The notes: generated from the letters alone by a model not told the origin. 6,011 bases of DNA from an uncultured Hungatella sp. (GCA_959018155.1 CAUEKH010000169.1:1-6011); one strand, 5' to 3'. Positions 1 to 6,011 are shown, numbered from the stretch's first letter. Numbers and translations: made by a program.

Positions 1-1
1 A

Positions 2-373
2 ACGAGAACAACAAGGAAAGTAGGCCTGGGGATTCCATTTTTCAAATACGCAGCGGAAAGCACGGGCGGAAGCTTCACCATTGATTCCAAACCGGGCAAA
101 GGGACCACGGTTACAGCCGTTTTCGGTCTCTCCCACATTGACCGGATGTCTCTTTGTGATATGAACAGCACCATCGAGACATTAATCACCTGTCATTTGG
201 ATACGGATTTTCTTTATACATACCGCTATAATGATGCGTCATTTGAGCTGGATACGAGGGAATTTCGCGCAATCCTGGGAGATATCCCATTTGACGCGCC
301 TGAAGTATCCGCCTACATAAGGGAATATCTGACAGAAAATAAACTCGAAACAGATGGTGGCGCGGTCGTTTAG
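2..373 (+). CDS. HATPase-type ATP-binding protein of the hydrogenase operon (C-terminal part, 5' end cut)
   Basis: The reading frame is open from the left window edge to the TAG at 371-373, giving 123 residues of the C-terminus. Residues 7-12 read VGLGIP, matching the GLG box of GHKL/histidine-kinase-type ATPase domains, and residues 29-41 (SKPGKGTTVTAVF) match the final strand of the domain, where kinases show a 'G.GT.....' motif. After the ATPase fold comes an extension of about 80 residues rich in acidic and aromatic residues, with no recognised domain. The first ATG in frame (146) lies inside this extension, so it is not the true start. From memory, small HATPase proteins of this kind recur between the NuoE-like and ferredoxin-like genes of clostridial hydrogenase operons. 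The role is unknown; a regulatory or anti-sigma-like ATPase is possible. No phospho-accepting histidine domain is visible in the part present. It lies 24 nt upstream of the next gene and is probably co-transcribed. Confidence 0.8.
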   Translation, partial: TRTTRKVGLGIPFFKYAAESTGGSFTIDSKPGKGTTVTAVFGLSHIDRMSLCDMNSTIETLITCHLDTDFLYTYRYNDASFELDTREFRAILGDIPFDAPEVSAYIREYLTENKLETDGGAVV

Positions 374-386
374 ACCAGCCGGAATT

Positions 387-392
387 GGAGGA
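387..392 (+). promoter_or_regulatory. Ribosome binding site for the ferredoxin-like gene
   Basis: GGAGGA lies five bases upstream of the ATG at 398. It is a near-consensus Shine-Dalgarno sequence and fixes that start. It sits in the 24-nt gap after the stop of the ATP-binding protein gene. Confidence 0.75.
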
Positions 393-397
393 ATAAC

Positions 398-775
398 ATG
401 AAGACTCTTGAAGAATTAAAAGCAATCAGAGAAAAGATGCAGAGTCAGGTCAGTATGCGTGGAGAAGACCACACACGCACCCGCGTACTGGTTGGCATGG
501 CGACATGTGGAATTGCCAGCGGCGCAAGACCTGTTCTTAATAAATTATCGACTTTAGTTCAGGAAAACAATATGACTGACAGATTTGCGGTTACCCAGAC
601 GGGCTGTATCGGTTTATGCCAGTATGAGCCAATCGTTGAGATTCTGGAACCTGGGAAAGACAAAGTAACTTATATCAAGATGACCCCTGAGAAGGCTGAG
701 GAAGTATACAAAGAGCATTTATTAGGCGGACACGTTCTTTCAAACTACACATTGGCTTCAGCCGATATCAAATAA
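398..775 (+). CDS. Thioredoxin-fold (2Fe-2S) ferredoxin-like protein of the hydrogenase operon
   Basis: This 125-residue soluble protein has an N-terminal helical, charged lead (1-28) followed by a thioredoxin-like [2Fe-2S] ferredoxin domain (about 29-110). Seen directly: RVLVGMATCGIASGA at 29-43, then TGCIGLC at 68-74. It contains only three cysteines (C37, C70, C74). The NuoE/NuoF/HydC type of this fold normally uses four, in a C-x4-C plus C-x3-C pattern; here the first Cys is Gly33 and the second is displaced by one residue. The domain aligns along its length with the N-terminus of the HydB protein encoded next, so the two are paralogous modules. It probably carries or docks an electron-transfer cluster of the hydrogenase, or is an accessory protein; this is inferred from context. 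GGAGGA at 387-392, five bases before the ATG, supports the start. The gene ends 12 nt before hydB. Confidence 0.9.
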   Translation: MKTLEELKAIREKMQSQVSMRGEDHTRTRVLVGMATCGIASGARPVLNKLSTLVQENNMTDRFAVTQTGCIGLCQYEPIVEILEPGKDKVTYIKMTPEKAEEVYKEHLLGGHVLSNYTLASADIK

Positions 776-780
776 GGAGG
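774..780 (+). promoter_or_regulatory. Ribosome binding site for hydB, overlapping the upstream stop codon
   Basis: AAGGAGG begins inside the TAA stop (773-775) of the ferredoxin-like gene and ends seven bases before the hydB ATG at 788. The overlap of stop and Shine-Dalgarno fits coupled translation of the two subunits. Confidence 0.75.
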
Positions 781-787
781 AAACAGG

Positions 788-2575
788 ATGTATCGTTCAC
801 ACGTATTAGTCTGCGGCGGCACGGGTTGTACTTCCTCCGGAAGCCAGCAGATTATGGTTAGACTTAGAGAAGAATTAAAGAACCAGGGTCTGGAAGAGGA
901 AGTAGCAGTTGTTCAGACAGGCTGCCACGGCCTCTGTGCACTCGGCCCGATCATGATTATCTATCCGGATGCCACATTCTATGCTATGGTAAAGGAAGAT
1001 GATATTCCGGAGATCGTATCCGAGCACTTATTAAAGGGACGTCCGGTACAGAGACTCCTCTACGATGAGACAGTCACACCGGCAGGCGTCAAGGCATTAA
1101 GCGACACCGATTTCTATAAGAAGCAGCACAGAATCGCACTGCGCAACTGTGGTGTTATCAACCCGGAGAATATTGAAGAGTATATCGGAACCGGCGGTTA
1201 CCAGGCACTCGGCAAGGTTTTAACCGAGATGACTCCAGACGACGTTATCCAGGTACTGTTAGACAGCGGTCTGCGCGGCCGTGGCGGCGCGGGCTTCCCA
1301 ACAGGCTTAAAGTGGAAACTGGCCAGGGGAAATGACGCGGATCAGAAGTACGTCTGCTGTAACGCCGACGAGGGTGACCCGGGCGCATTCATGGACCGTT
1401 CCGTTCTGGAAGGCGATCCTCATGCCGTTCTGGAAGCCATGACCATTGCAGGTTACGCCATTGGCGCTTCCCAGGGTTACATTTACGTCCGTGCAGAGTA
1501 TCCGATCGCCGTACAGCGTTTAAGAATCGCCATCGAGCAGGCGAGAGAGATGGAACTCCTCGGCGACGATATCTTTGGCACAGGCTTCTCCTTCAATATT
1601 GATTTACGTCTCGGTGCAGGCGCTTTCGTCTGTGGTGAAGAGACAGCCCTGATGGTTTCCATCGAAGGCAACCGTGGCGAGCCGCGTCCGCGTCCTCCGT
1701 TCCCGGCACAGAAAGGTCTTTTTGGCAAACCAACTATTTTAAATAACGTTGAGACATGGGCCAACATTCCGCAGATTATCTTAAATGGTCCGGAATGGTT
1801 CGCTTCCATGGGTACTGAGAAATCAAAAGGAACGAAAGTATTTGCCTTAGGCGGCAAGATTCACAATACAGGACTTGTGGAAGTTCCCATGGGAACCACA
1901 CTCCGTGAGATCATCGAGGAAATCGGCGGCGGCATTCCGAACGGCAAGAAGTTTAAAGCGGCTCAGACCGGCGGACCTTCCGGCGGCTGTATCCCGGCTG
2001 AACATTTTGACATTCCGATCGACTACGATAACCTGGTAGCCATCGGATCCATGATGGGTTCCGGCGGACTGATTGTTATGGACGAGGACGACTGTATGGT
2101 CGATATCGCCAAATTCTTCCTGGAATTCACCGTTGAAGAGTCCTGCGGTAAATGTACACCGTGCCGTATCGGTACAAAGCGTATGCTGGAGATCTTAGAG
2201 AAGATCACCAAGGGCCAGGCTACCATGGCAGACCTAGATAAGCTGGAAGAACTGTGCTACTACATAAAAGCCAATTCAGCCTGTGCATTAGGCCAGACAG
2301 CCCCGAACCCGGTTCTGTCCACCTTAAAGTATTTCCGCGATGAATACGTAGCCCATATTGTAGATAAGACGTGTCCTGCAGGCGTTTGTAAGGCTCTCCT
2401 CTCCTATCATATCGATCCGGAGAAATGTAAGGGCTGTACGCTCTGCGCAAGGAACTGTCCTGCCAACGCAATCTCCGGTACTGTCAAGAATCCGCATGTC
2501 ATTGATCCTGATAAGTGTATCAAGTGCGGCGCTTGTATGGAGAAGTGTAAGTTTGGCGCTATCTACAAGAAATAA
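788..2575 (+). CDS. hydB: NuoF-like NAD(P)H/FMN iron-sulfur subunit of [FeFe]-hydrogenase (HydB)
   Basis: This 595-residue cytoplasmic protein oxidises NADH (or NADPH) at FMN and relays electrons to the catalytic subunit. Domains in order: an N-terminal thioredoxin-like [2Fe-2S] domain (1-90; C9, C14, C46, C50); the NuoF/51-kDa core with the glycine-rich GLRGRGGAGFPTG (161-173), CNADEGDPGAF (191-201) and GAGAFVCGEETALM (276-289) motifs for NADH and FMN binding; an SLBB-like region (about 355-430); the [4Fe-4S] N3-type site ESCGKCTPC (C453, C456, C459) with C499; and a C-terminal 2x[4Fe-4S] ferredoxin (C547, C550, C553, C557 and C577, C580, C583, C587). H523, C529 and C534 (CPAGVC) resemble a zinc site reported in related HydB structures; that is from memory. 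The length is typical of HydB and longer than the complex I NuoF because of the added end domains. The stop codon TAA overlaps an ATG at 2575, but the better hydA start lies 18 nt further on. Sequence cannot settle NADH versus NADPH, or whether the enzyme bifurcates. Confidence 0.96.
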   Translation: MYRSHVLVCGGTGCTSSGSQQIMVRLREELKNQGLEEEVAVVQTGCHGLCALGPIMIIYPDATFYAMVKEDDIPEIVSEHLLKGRPVQRLLYDETVTPAGVKALSDTDFYKKQHRIALRNCGVINPENIEEYIGTGGYQALGKVLTEMTPDDVIQVLLDSGLRGRGGAGFPTGLKWKLARGNDADQKYVCCNADEGDPGAFMDRSVLEGDPHAVLEAMTIAGYAIGASQGYIYVRAEYPIAVQRLRIAIEQAREMELLGDDIFGTGFSFNIDLRLGAGAFVCGEETALMVSIEGNRGEPRPRPPFPAQKGLFGKPTILNNVETWANIPQIILNGPEWFASMGTEKSKGTKVFALGGKIHNTGLVEVPMGTTLREIIEEIGGGIPNGKKFKAAQTGGPSGGCIPAEHFDIPIDYDNLVAIGSMMGSGGLIVMDEDDCMVDIAKFFLEFTVEESCGKCTPCRIGTKRMLEILEKITKGQATMADLDKLEELCYYIKANSACALGQTAPNPVLSTLKYFRDEYVAHIVDKTCPAGVCKALLSYHIDPEKCKGCTLCARNCPANAISGTVKNPHVIDPDKCIKCGACMEKCKFGAIYKK

Positions 2576-2576
2576 T

Positions 2577-2584
2577 GGAGGGAG
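2577..2584 (+). promoter_or_regulatory. Ribosome binding site that decides the hydA start
   Basis: GGAGGGAG lies eight bases before the ATG at 2593. The alternative ATG at 2575 overlaps the hydB stop and has no Shine-Dalgarno sequence before it (the preceding bases are ctacaagaaa). This site would fall inside the coding region of that longer version, which favours 2593. Confidence 0.75.
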
Positions 2585-2592
2585 AACGTATC

Positions 2593-4338
2593 ATGGAGAA
2601 TATTACGATTAAAATTAACGGCATGGAAGTCAGCGCTCCGGAAGGCTCTACCATCCTGGAGGCCGCCAGACTGGCCCATGTTGAGATTCCAACTTTATGT
2701 TACTTAAAAGATATCAATGAAATTGCTGCCTGCCGTCTCTGTACGGTTGAAATCAACGGCGGCAGACTGGTCGCTTCCTGTGTTTACCCAATCAATCCGG
2801 GTATGGAAGTATGGACCAACACACCAAAGCTGGTGGATTACAGAAGAAAAACTCTTCAGCTGATTTTATCCAACCACAACCGTTCCTGTTTATCCTGCGT
2901 GCGCAGCGGTAACTGTGAACTTCAGACACTCTGTAAAGAACTGGGTGTGGAGGACAGTGATTACTACGATGGCGAGAAGACACCTTCCTGCATCGACGAC
3001 AGCGCAGCCCATATGGTCCGCGACAACAGCAAATGTATTCTCTGCCGCCGCTGCTCCGCAACGTGTGAGAAGGTTCAGGGAATCGGCGTAATCGGCGCCA
3101 ATGAGCGTGGTTTTGCCACCATCATCGGCTCTGCCTTTGATATGGGACTGGGCGAGACCAGCTGCGTATCCTGCGGCCAGTGTATCGCCGTCTGCCCGAC
3201 AGGCGCAATCTATGAGAAGACCTGCATCGACGAAGTTGCCGCCGCTATCGCGGACCCGAACAAACACGTCATCGTCCAGACCGCTCCGGCTGTCCGTGCC
3301 GCTCTCGGTGAGGAATTCGGCTATCCGATCGGAACGAACGTGGAAGGCAAGATGGCTGCTGCTTTAAGAAGACTTGGTTTCGATAAAGTATTTGATACCA
3401 ATTTCAGTGCTGACTTAACAATTATGGAAGAAGCACATGAATTTATCGAGCGTGTTCAGAACGGTGGAACGCTTCCGATGATTACATCCTGCTCTCCGGG
3501 CTGGATTAAGTACTGCGAGCACTATTTCCCGGATATGACAGACAATTTATCCACCTGCAAGTCTCCGCAGCAGATGTTCGGCGCCATCGCCAAATCCTAC
3601 TATGCGGAAAAGATGGGGATTAAACCGGAAGATATCGTATCCGTATCAGTTATGCCATGTACCGCAAAGAAATTCGAGATTGGCAGAGACAATCAGGCGG
3701 CCAACGGAGTTCCGGATGTGGATTACTCCATGACCACGAGAGAGCTTGCCAGAATGATTAAGCGTTCCGGCCTTCGTTTCAACGATCTTCCGGATGAAGA
3801 ATTCGATGCCCCGTTAGGTCTCGGCACAGGCGCTGCCGTTATCTTCGGCGCAACAGGCGGCGTTATGGAAGCTGCTCTCCGTACGGCTGTGGAGACACTG
3901 ACCGGCGAGGAGTTACAGCAGCTTGACTTTACCGATGTCCGCGGCACAGAAGGCATCAAGGAAGCCACCTACAACGTTGCCGGCATGGATGTCCGCGTAG
4001 CGGTTGCTTCCGGCCTTGGCAATGCAAGAGCACTCTTAAACAAGGTAAAATCCGGCGAGGCCAACTACCACTTCATCGAAATCATGGGCTGTCCAGGCGG
4101 TTGTGTCAACGGCGGCGGCCAGCCACAGCAGCCGGGTTCCGTGCGCAACACAGTTGATATCCGCGCTCTCCGCGCCAAAGTCTTATATGACGAGGATGCG
4201 GCTAAGACAATCAGAAAATCCCATGAGAATCCTGCTATCAAGGAACTTTACGAGACATATCTCGGAAAGCCAGGCAGTGAGAAGGCTCATCACTTATTAC
4301 ATACTTCCTATGTGAAGAGAAAAATCAACGAAATTTAA
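2593..4338 (+). CDS. hydA: [FeFe]-hydrogenase catalytic subunit, NAD(P)H-linked group A6 type (HydA)
   Basis: This subunit reversibly reduces protons to H2 at an H-cluster. With the ATG at 2593 it has 581 residues; starting at 2575 would add six (MEGERI). Domains in order: a plant-type [2Fe-2S] domain (C36, C47, C50, C63); a His-Cys3 [4Fe-4S] site (H95, C99, C102, C108); a 2x[4Fe-4S] ferredoxin (C148, C151, C154, C158; C191, C194, C197, C201); the H domain; and a C-terminal small-subunit-like region (about 525-575). This is the M3 layout, without a C-terminal [2Fe-2S] extension. H-cluster motifs are L1 TSCSPGW (298-304), L2 MPCTAKKFE (354-362) and L3 MGCPGGCVNGGG (498-509), with C356, C500 and C504 as expected ligands. 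L1 has Ser301 where most family members have a second Cys. Residues matching the known proton path are kept (C300, E280, S320, E283). There is no Tat signal, so it should be cytoplasmic. It is the last gene of the operon. Maturases HydEFG are not in the window. Confidence 0.96.
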   Translation: MENITIKINGMEVSAPEGSTILEAARLAHVEIPTLCYLKDINEIAACRLCTVEINGGRLVASCVYPINPGMEVWTNTPKLVDYRRKTLQLILSNHNRSCLSCVRSGNCELQTLCKELGVEDSDYYDGEKTPSCIDDSAAHMVRDNSKCILCRRCSATCEKVQGIGVIGANERGFATIIGSAFDMGLGETSCVSCGQCIAVCPTGAIYEKTCIDEVAAAIADPNKHVIVQTAPAVRAALGEEFGYPIGTNVEGKMAAALRRLGFDKVFDTNFSADLTIMEEAHEFIERVQNGGTLPMITSCSPGWIKYCEHYFPDMTDNLSTCKSPQQMFGAIAKSYYAEKMGIKPEDIVSVSVMPCTAKKFEIGRDNQAANGVPDVDYSMTTRELARMIKRSGLRFNDLPDEEFDAPLGLGTGAAVIFGATGGVMEAALRTAVETLTGEELQQLDFTDVRGTEGIKEATYNVAGMDVRVAVASGLGNARALLNKVKSGEANYHFIEIMGCPGGCVNGGGQPQQPGSVRNTVDIRALRAKVLYDEDAAKTIRKSHENPAIKELYETYLGKPGSEKAHHLLHTSYVKRKINEI

Positions 4339-4350
4339 AAAGCAGTTCTA

Positions 4351-4392
4351 AAAAAGTGCCGCACTGTTCAAAAAACAGAGCGGCACTTTTTT
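4351..4392 (+). terminator. Strong hairpin terminator between convergent units, probably bidirectional
   Basis: GTGCCGC (4356-4362) pairs with GCGGCAC (4380-4386). Inside it, after one A-A mismatch, CTGTT (4364-4368) pairs with AACAG (4374-4378), leaving a five-base A-rich loop. Five A's precede the stem and six T's follow it, so each strand has a T-run after the hairpin. It starts 12 nt after the hydA stop. For the minus-strand gene ending at 4464 it lies about 72 nt downstream. Its activity on the minus strand is an inference. Confidence 0.9.
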
Positions 4393-4463
4393 ATTGAAGA
4401 CGGTGACTTATGCGTGGAGTGTGCAGGTTATCGTTTGCCCAAACCTCATATCACAGAATTGCT

Positions 4464-5327
4464 TTACCGTTCAAACCAGTCTCCATATCCCATATCAACC
4501 AGATTCTTCTTACTGATTGCAAGGCTTTCAAATGGATCTCTTCCATATGTATCATCCTGCTCGATCAGGAAATATTCACTACCGCCTGCAAGTCCTGCTT
4601 CGATGCACTCCTTAATCGGGAGATTGCCCTCGCCGACCTCTGCAAACTCTACAATATTTCCAAATGCCTGCATAAATCCCTTGGGGTCAAAACCACCCTC
4701 CGGCATCTTAAACTGGCTGATCCGATAGTCCTTCAAATGCAGAAGGCGGATTCTTCCGGCATAGCTGCGGATAAATTCTACAGGATTTTCCCCACCACGC
4801 TGAATCCAGTGGATATCCAGTTCGAATCCCATCTGCTTTGTCGTATTCTTGATGATGTCCAGCAGATACTCGCCATCGTATTTTGTGAATTCCACATGAT
4901 GGTTGTGATAATAGAGATCAATCCCTTTTTCTTTTAATTTCAGCGCCATCTCATCGGCCCGCTTTACGAAATCGAGGGCCAGTTCGCGGCTGCCCATACA
5001 TGTCATGGGAAGCATCCCCATCCGCAGCATATCACAGTCCAAAGTCTTTAAATCATCTACAATCTTGTCGAAATCCGTAGTCAGGAATTCCCCTGGCATC
5101 CCCGGTACCATTGGTTCCAGCGATGTGGTGCACGCCGCGACCTTAATTCCGAATTCCTCACACGCCTTCTTCATTCCGGTCACATTCTCCGCTGTCATCG
5201 GAATCTGGCTGATTTCTACACAGTGGTACCCCAGATCCGCGCAGGCTTTTAAAGTACCGTATGCGCCAAGTTCGTCGATTTTCTTCTTTATGGTACTCAT
5301 CTGAATTCCTATTAACCCCTTATCCAT
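4464..5327 (-). CDS. Sugar phosphate isomerase/epimerase-like TIM-barrel protein
   Basis: This 287-residue protein belongs to the AP-endonuclease-2/xylose isomerase-like TIM-barrel superfamily, whose members bind a divalent metal and isomerise, epimerise or dehydrate sugars. Visible signatures: strand 1 GLIGIQMST (4-12); YHCVEIS (34-40) with E39; YYHNHHVEF (139-147) with H141 and H143; FELDIHW (168-174) with D171 and H173; LLHLKDYR (195-202) with H197, K199 and D200; and YFLIEQDDT (252-260) with E256. E39, E146, D171, H197 and E256 are candidate metal or catalytic residues, but the assignment is inferred. There is no signal peptide. The length is usual for the family. AAAAGGGG at 5343-5336 supports the start at 5327; a second ATG at 5300 (Met10) has its own AGGA, but starting there would remove strand 1. 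The gene follows the Gfo/Idh/MocA dehydrogenase gene by 54 nt in the same direction, pointing to a shared sugar, inositol or glycoside pathway. The substrate is not identifiable from sequence. Confidence 0.88.
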   Translation of the reverse strand: MDKGLIGIQMSTIKKKIDELGAYGTLKACADLGYHCVEISQIPMTAENVTGMKKACEEFGIKVAACTTSLEPMVPGMPGEFLTTDFDKIVDDLKTLDCDMLRMGMLPMTCMGSRELALDFVKRADEMALKLKEKGIDLYYHNHHVEFTKYDGEYLLDIIKNTTKQMGFELDIHWIQRGGENPVEFIRSYAGRIRLLHLKDYRISQFKMPEGGFDPKGFMQAFGNIVEFAEVGEGNLPIKECIEAGLAGGSEYFLIEQDDTYGRDPFESLAISKKNLVDMGYGDWFER

Positions 5328-5346
5328 CTGATTAACCCCTTTTCAT
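5309..5346. repeat. Near-tandem 19-nt duplication across the TIM-barrel gene start
   Basis: Two similar units adjoin at 5309-5327 and 5328-5346, each containing the exact 11-mer ATTAACCCCTT (5311-5321 and 5331-5341, 20 bases apart). Read on the minus strand, each unit starts with ATG followed by an A/G-rich run with GGGG. The inner unit carries the gene's own first codons; the outer unit carries its Shine-Dalgarno and a possible five-codon leader (M-K-R-G-stop, 5346 to 5332). Confidence 0.7.
5336..5343 (-). promoter_or_regulatory. Ribosome binding site for the TIM-barrel gene
   Basis: On the minus strand AAAAGGGG lies eight bases before the ATG at 5327. It is the copy of the duplicated G-run that favours the longer start over Met10 (5300). 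Confidence 0.6.
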
Positions 5347-5381
5347 AATTTTCTGATATGAATAATAACCCGCCCTGTTTT

Positions 5382-6011
5382 TTATCTCGTCGGGAACTTT
5401 CCTTCTGCCGCAATCCTCTTGTTTAATTCTTCTAAATACAGGTCCTCATCCACCGGGTTGTCTACTTCCTTTCCAAGCCAGGAAGAGAGAAGCGTGGCAT
5501 TCGCCAGATTCACACCGTTGATACCCTCGCTGCCCGGAGCCAGAAGCGGTGAGCCGGTGAGGATATGAAGAGCAAAATCTTCCATAACCGTCATATGCTG
5601 CATTCCCCAGCCATCGGTGTTCTCAAAGGTTTCTACCGTGTACATGCCATCGGCGCCGGCGGCATTTCCCATGGTGAGTTTCGCTACATCCATCATGCTC
5701 ATGGTTGCGTTCATCTCGTTCTCGTCCTTTTTAAGACGCCATACTGTCGCGGTCTTGCTGCCGTCTACCACGATCTTTCCGCCATCCAGATCGATCTCGA
5801 GACGGTCGGTCCCGATAGGGTCATGAGTACAGGTGATAAAACAGCCGGTTGAGCCGTTGGGGTATTTTGTGAGGATGGTTACATCATTTTCTACAATGAT
5901 ATCTCTGTGGCAGCCGTACAGACAGTTGGCGAATACCTTATTCGGAACACCGCAAATCCACTGCCATAAATCAAGCTGGTGAGGCGCCTGGTTGACCAGG
6001 ACACCGCCGCC
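5382..6011 (-). CDS. Gfo/Idh/MocA-family NAD(P)-dependent sugar/polyol dehydrogenase (C-terminal part, 5' end cut)
   Basis: The frame is open from the right window edge to the TAA at 5384-5382, giving the last 209 residues. A GTG at 5771 lies inside the domain and is not the start. The fragment opens with GGGVLVNQAPHQLDLWQW (1-18), the conserved substrate-site motif after the Rossmann domain. His11 corresponds to the catalytic His of this family (H176 in inositol dehydrogenase IolG), while Asn7 stands where IolG has Asp172; Asn here is common in the NQ.PHQLDLW subgroup. The following beta-rich stretch and the C-terminal helices (for example ANATLLSSWLGKEVD) fit the GFO_IDH_MocA C-terminal domain. 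The Rossmann nucleotide-binding part and the EKP lysine are outside the window. Probably cytoplasmic. It oxidises a sugar, inositol or glycoside hydroxyl to a ketone; the substrate is unknown. It is first in order with the TIM-barrel gene 54 nt downstream, and they are probably co-transcribed. Confidence 0.9.
   Translation of the reverse strand, partial: GGGVLVNQAPHQLDLWQWICGVPNKVFANCLYGCHRDIIVENDVTILTKYPNGSTGCFITCTHDPIGTDRLEIDLDGGKIVVDGSKTATVWRLKKDENEMNATMSMMDVAKLTMGNAAGADGMYTVETFENTDGWGMQHMTVMEDFALHILTGSPLLAPGSEGINGVNLANATLLSSWLGKEVDNPVDEDLYLEELNKRIAAEGKFPTR

Noticed and set aside
146..373. Separate 75-residue gene starting at 146
   Set aside because: The same frame is open to the left edge and encodes the ATPase motifs, so 146 is an internal Met of a larger cut gene.
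2575..2592. ATG at 2575 (overlapping the hydB stop, TAATG) as the hydA start
   Set aside because: There is no Shine-Dalgarno before it, and GGAGGGAG at 2577-2584 is ideally placed for the ATG at 2593, which also gives the usual beginning of the [2Fe-2S] domain. Re-initiation at 2575 through the overlap remains possible.
2792..3267. Minus-strand and alternative-frame open frames within hydA
   Set aside because: They lie opposite cysteine-rich conserved coding sequence and show no family features of their own.
4410..4937. Plus-strand open frames opposite the TIM-barrel gene (175 and 104 residues)
   Set aside because: They are antisense to a clearly conserved protein, lack a convincing Shine-Dalgarno and domain signatures, and look like reading-frame shadows.
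5328..5381. A promoter in the 54-nt gap between the dehydrogenase and TIM-barrel genes
   Set aside because: The gap is AT-rich but I see no paired -35/-10 boxes of good spacing, so co-transcription is the simpler reading.
5382..5771. A 129-residue protein starting at GTG 5771 on the minus strand
   Set aside because: The frame continues unbroken to the window edge with the conserved GGGVLVNQAPHQLD motif, so this is the middle of a larger dehydrogenase gene.

Overview
The window looks like a moderately GC-rich anaerobic Firmicute, most likely a gut-type member of the Clostridia (Lachnospiraceae-like). The basis is strong GGAGG ribosome binding sites, tightly packed genes, the operon type and the protein sequence character. 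The species cannot be fixed from the sequence alone.

Left two thirds (positions 1 to about 4392, + strand): the distal part of a NAD(P)H-linked, multi-subunit [FeFe]-hydrogenase operon. In order it holds the C-terminal part of a small HATPase-type ATP-binding protein (cut by the window edge), a thioredoxin-fold (2Fe-2S) ferredoxin-like protein, the NuoF-like flavin/NADH subunit (HydB), and the catalytic [FeFe]-hydrogenase subunit (HydA, NCBI-style group A6). Spacings are 24 nt, 12 nt and 17 nt, and each gene has its own good Shine-Dalgarno sequence, so this is one transcription unit. The NuoE-like subunit (HydC) normally completing the enzyme is not in the window and is expected just upstream. 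NADH electrons should enter at the FMN of HydB, pass along the Fe-S clusters of HydB and HydA, and reduce protons at the H-cluster, perhaps with ferredoxin as a second donor (bifurcation/confurcation). This would reoxidise fermentation NADH. The operon ends in a strong hairpin terminator.

Right third (4464 to 6011, - strand): a convergent, unrelated carbohydrate module. It holds the C-terminal two thirds or so of a Gfo/Idh/MocA-family NAD(P)-dependent sugar or polyol dehydrogenase, cut by the right edge, followed 54 nt later by a sugar phosphate isomerase/epimerase-like TIM-barrel protein. Together they suggest oxidation then isomerisation, epimerisation or elimination of a sugar, inositol or glycoside. 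The substrate is unknown. The two units converge on the hairpin at 4351-4392, which has an A-tract on one side and a T-tract on the other and could stop transcription from both directions.

The main points for a second look are a Ser in place of the second Cys of the hydrogenase L1 motif (TSCSP, not TSCCP), the three-cysteine arrangement of the small ferredoxin-like protein, its paralogy to the N-terminus of HydB, and a near-tandem 19-nt duplication covering the start region of the TIM-barrel gene. I see no mobile element, CRISPR array, RNA gene or clearly new system.
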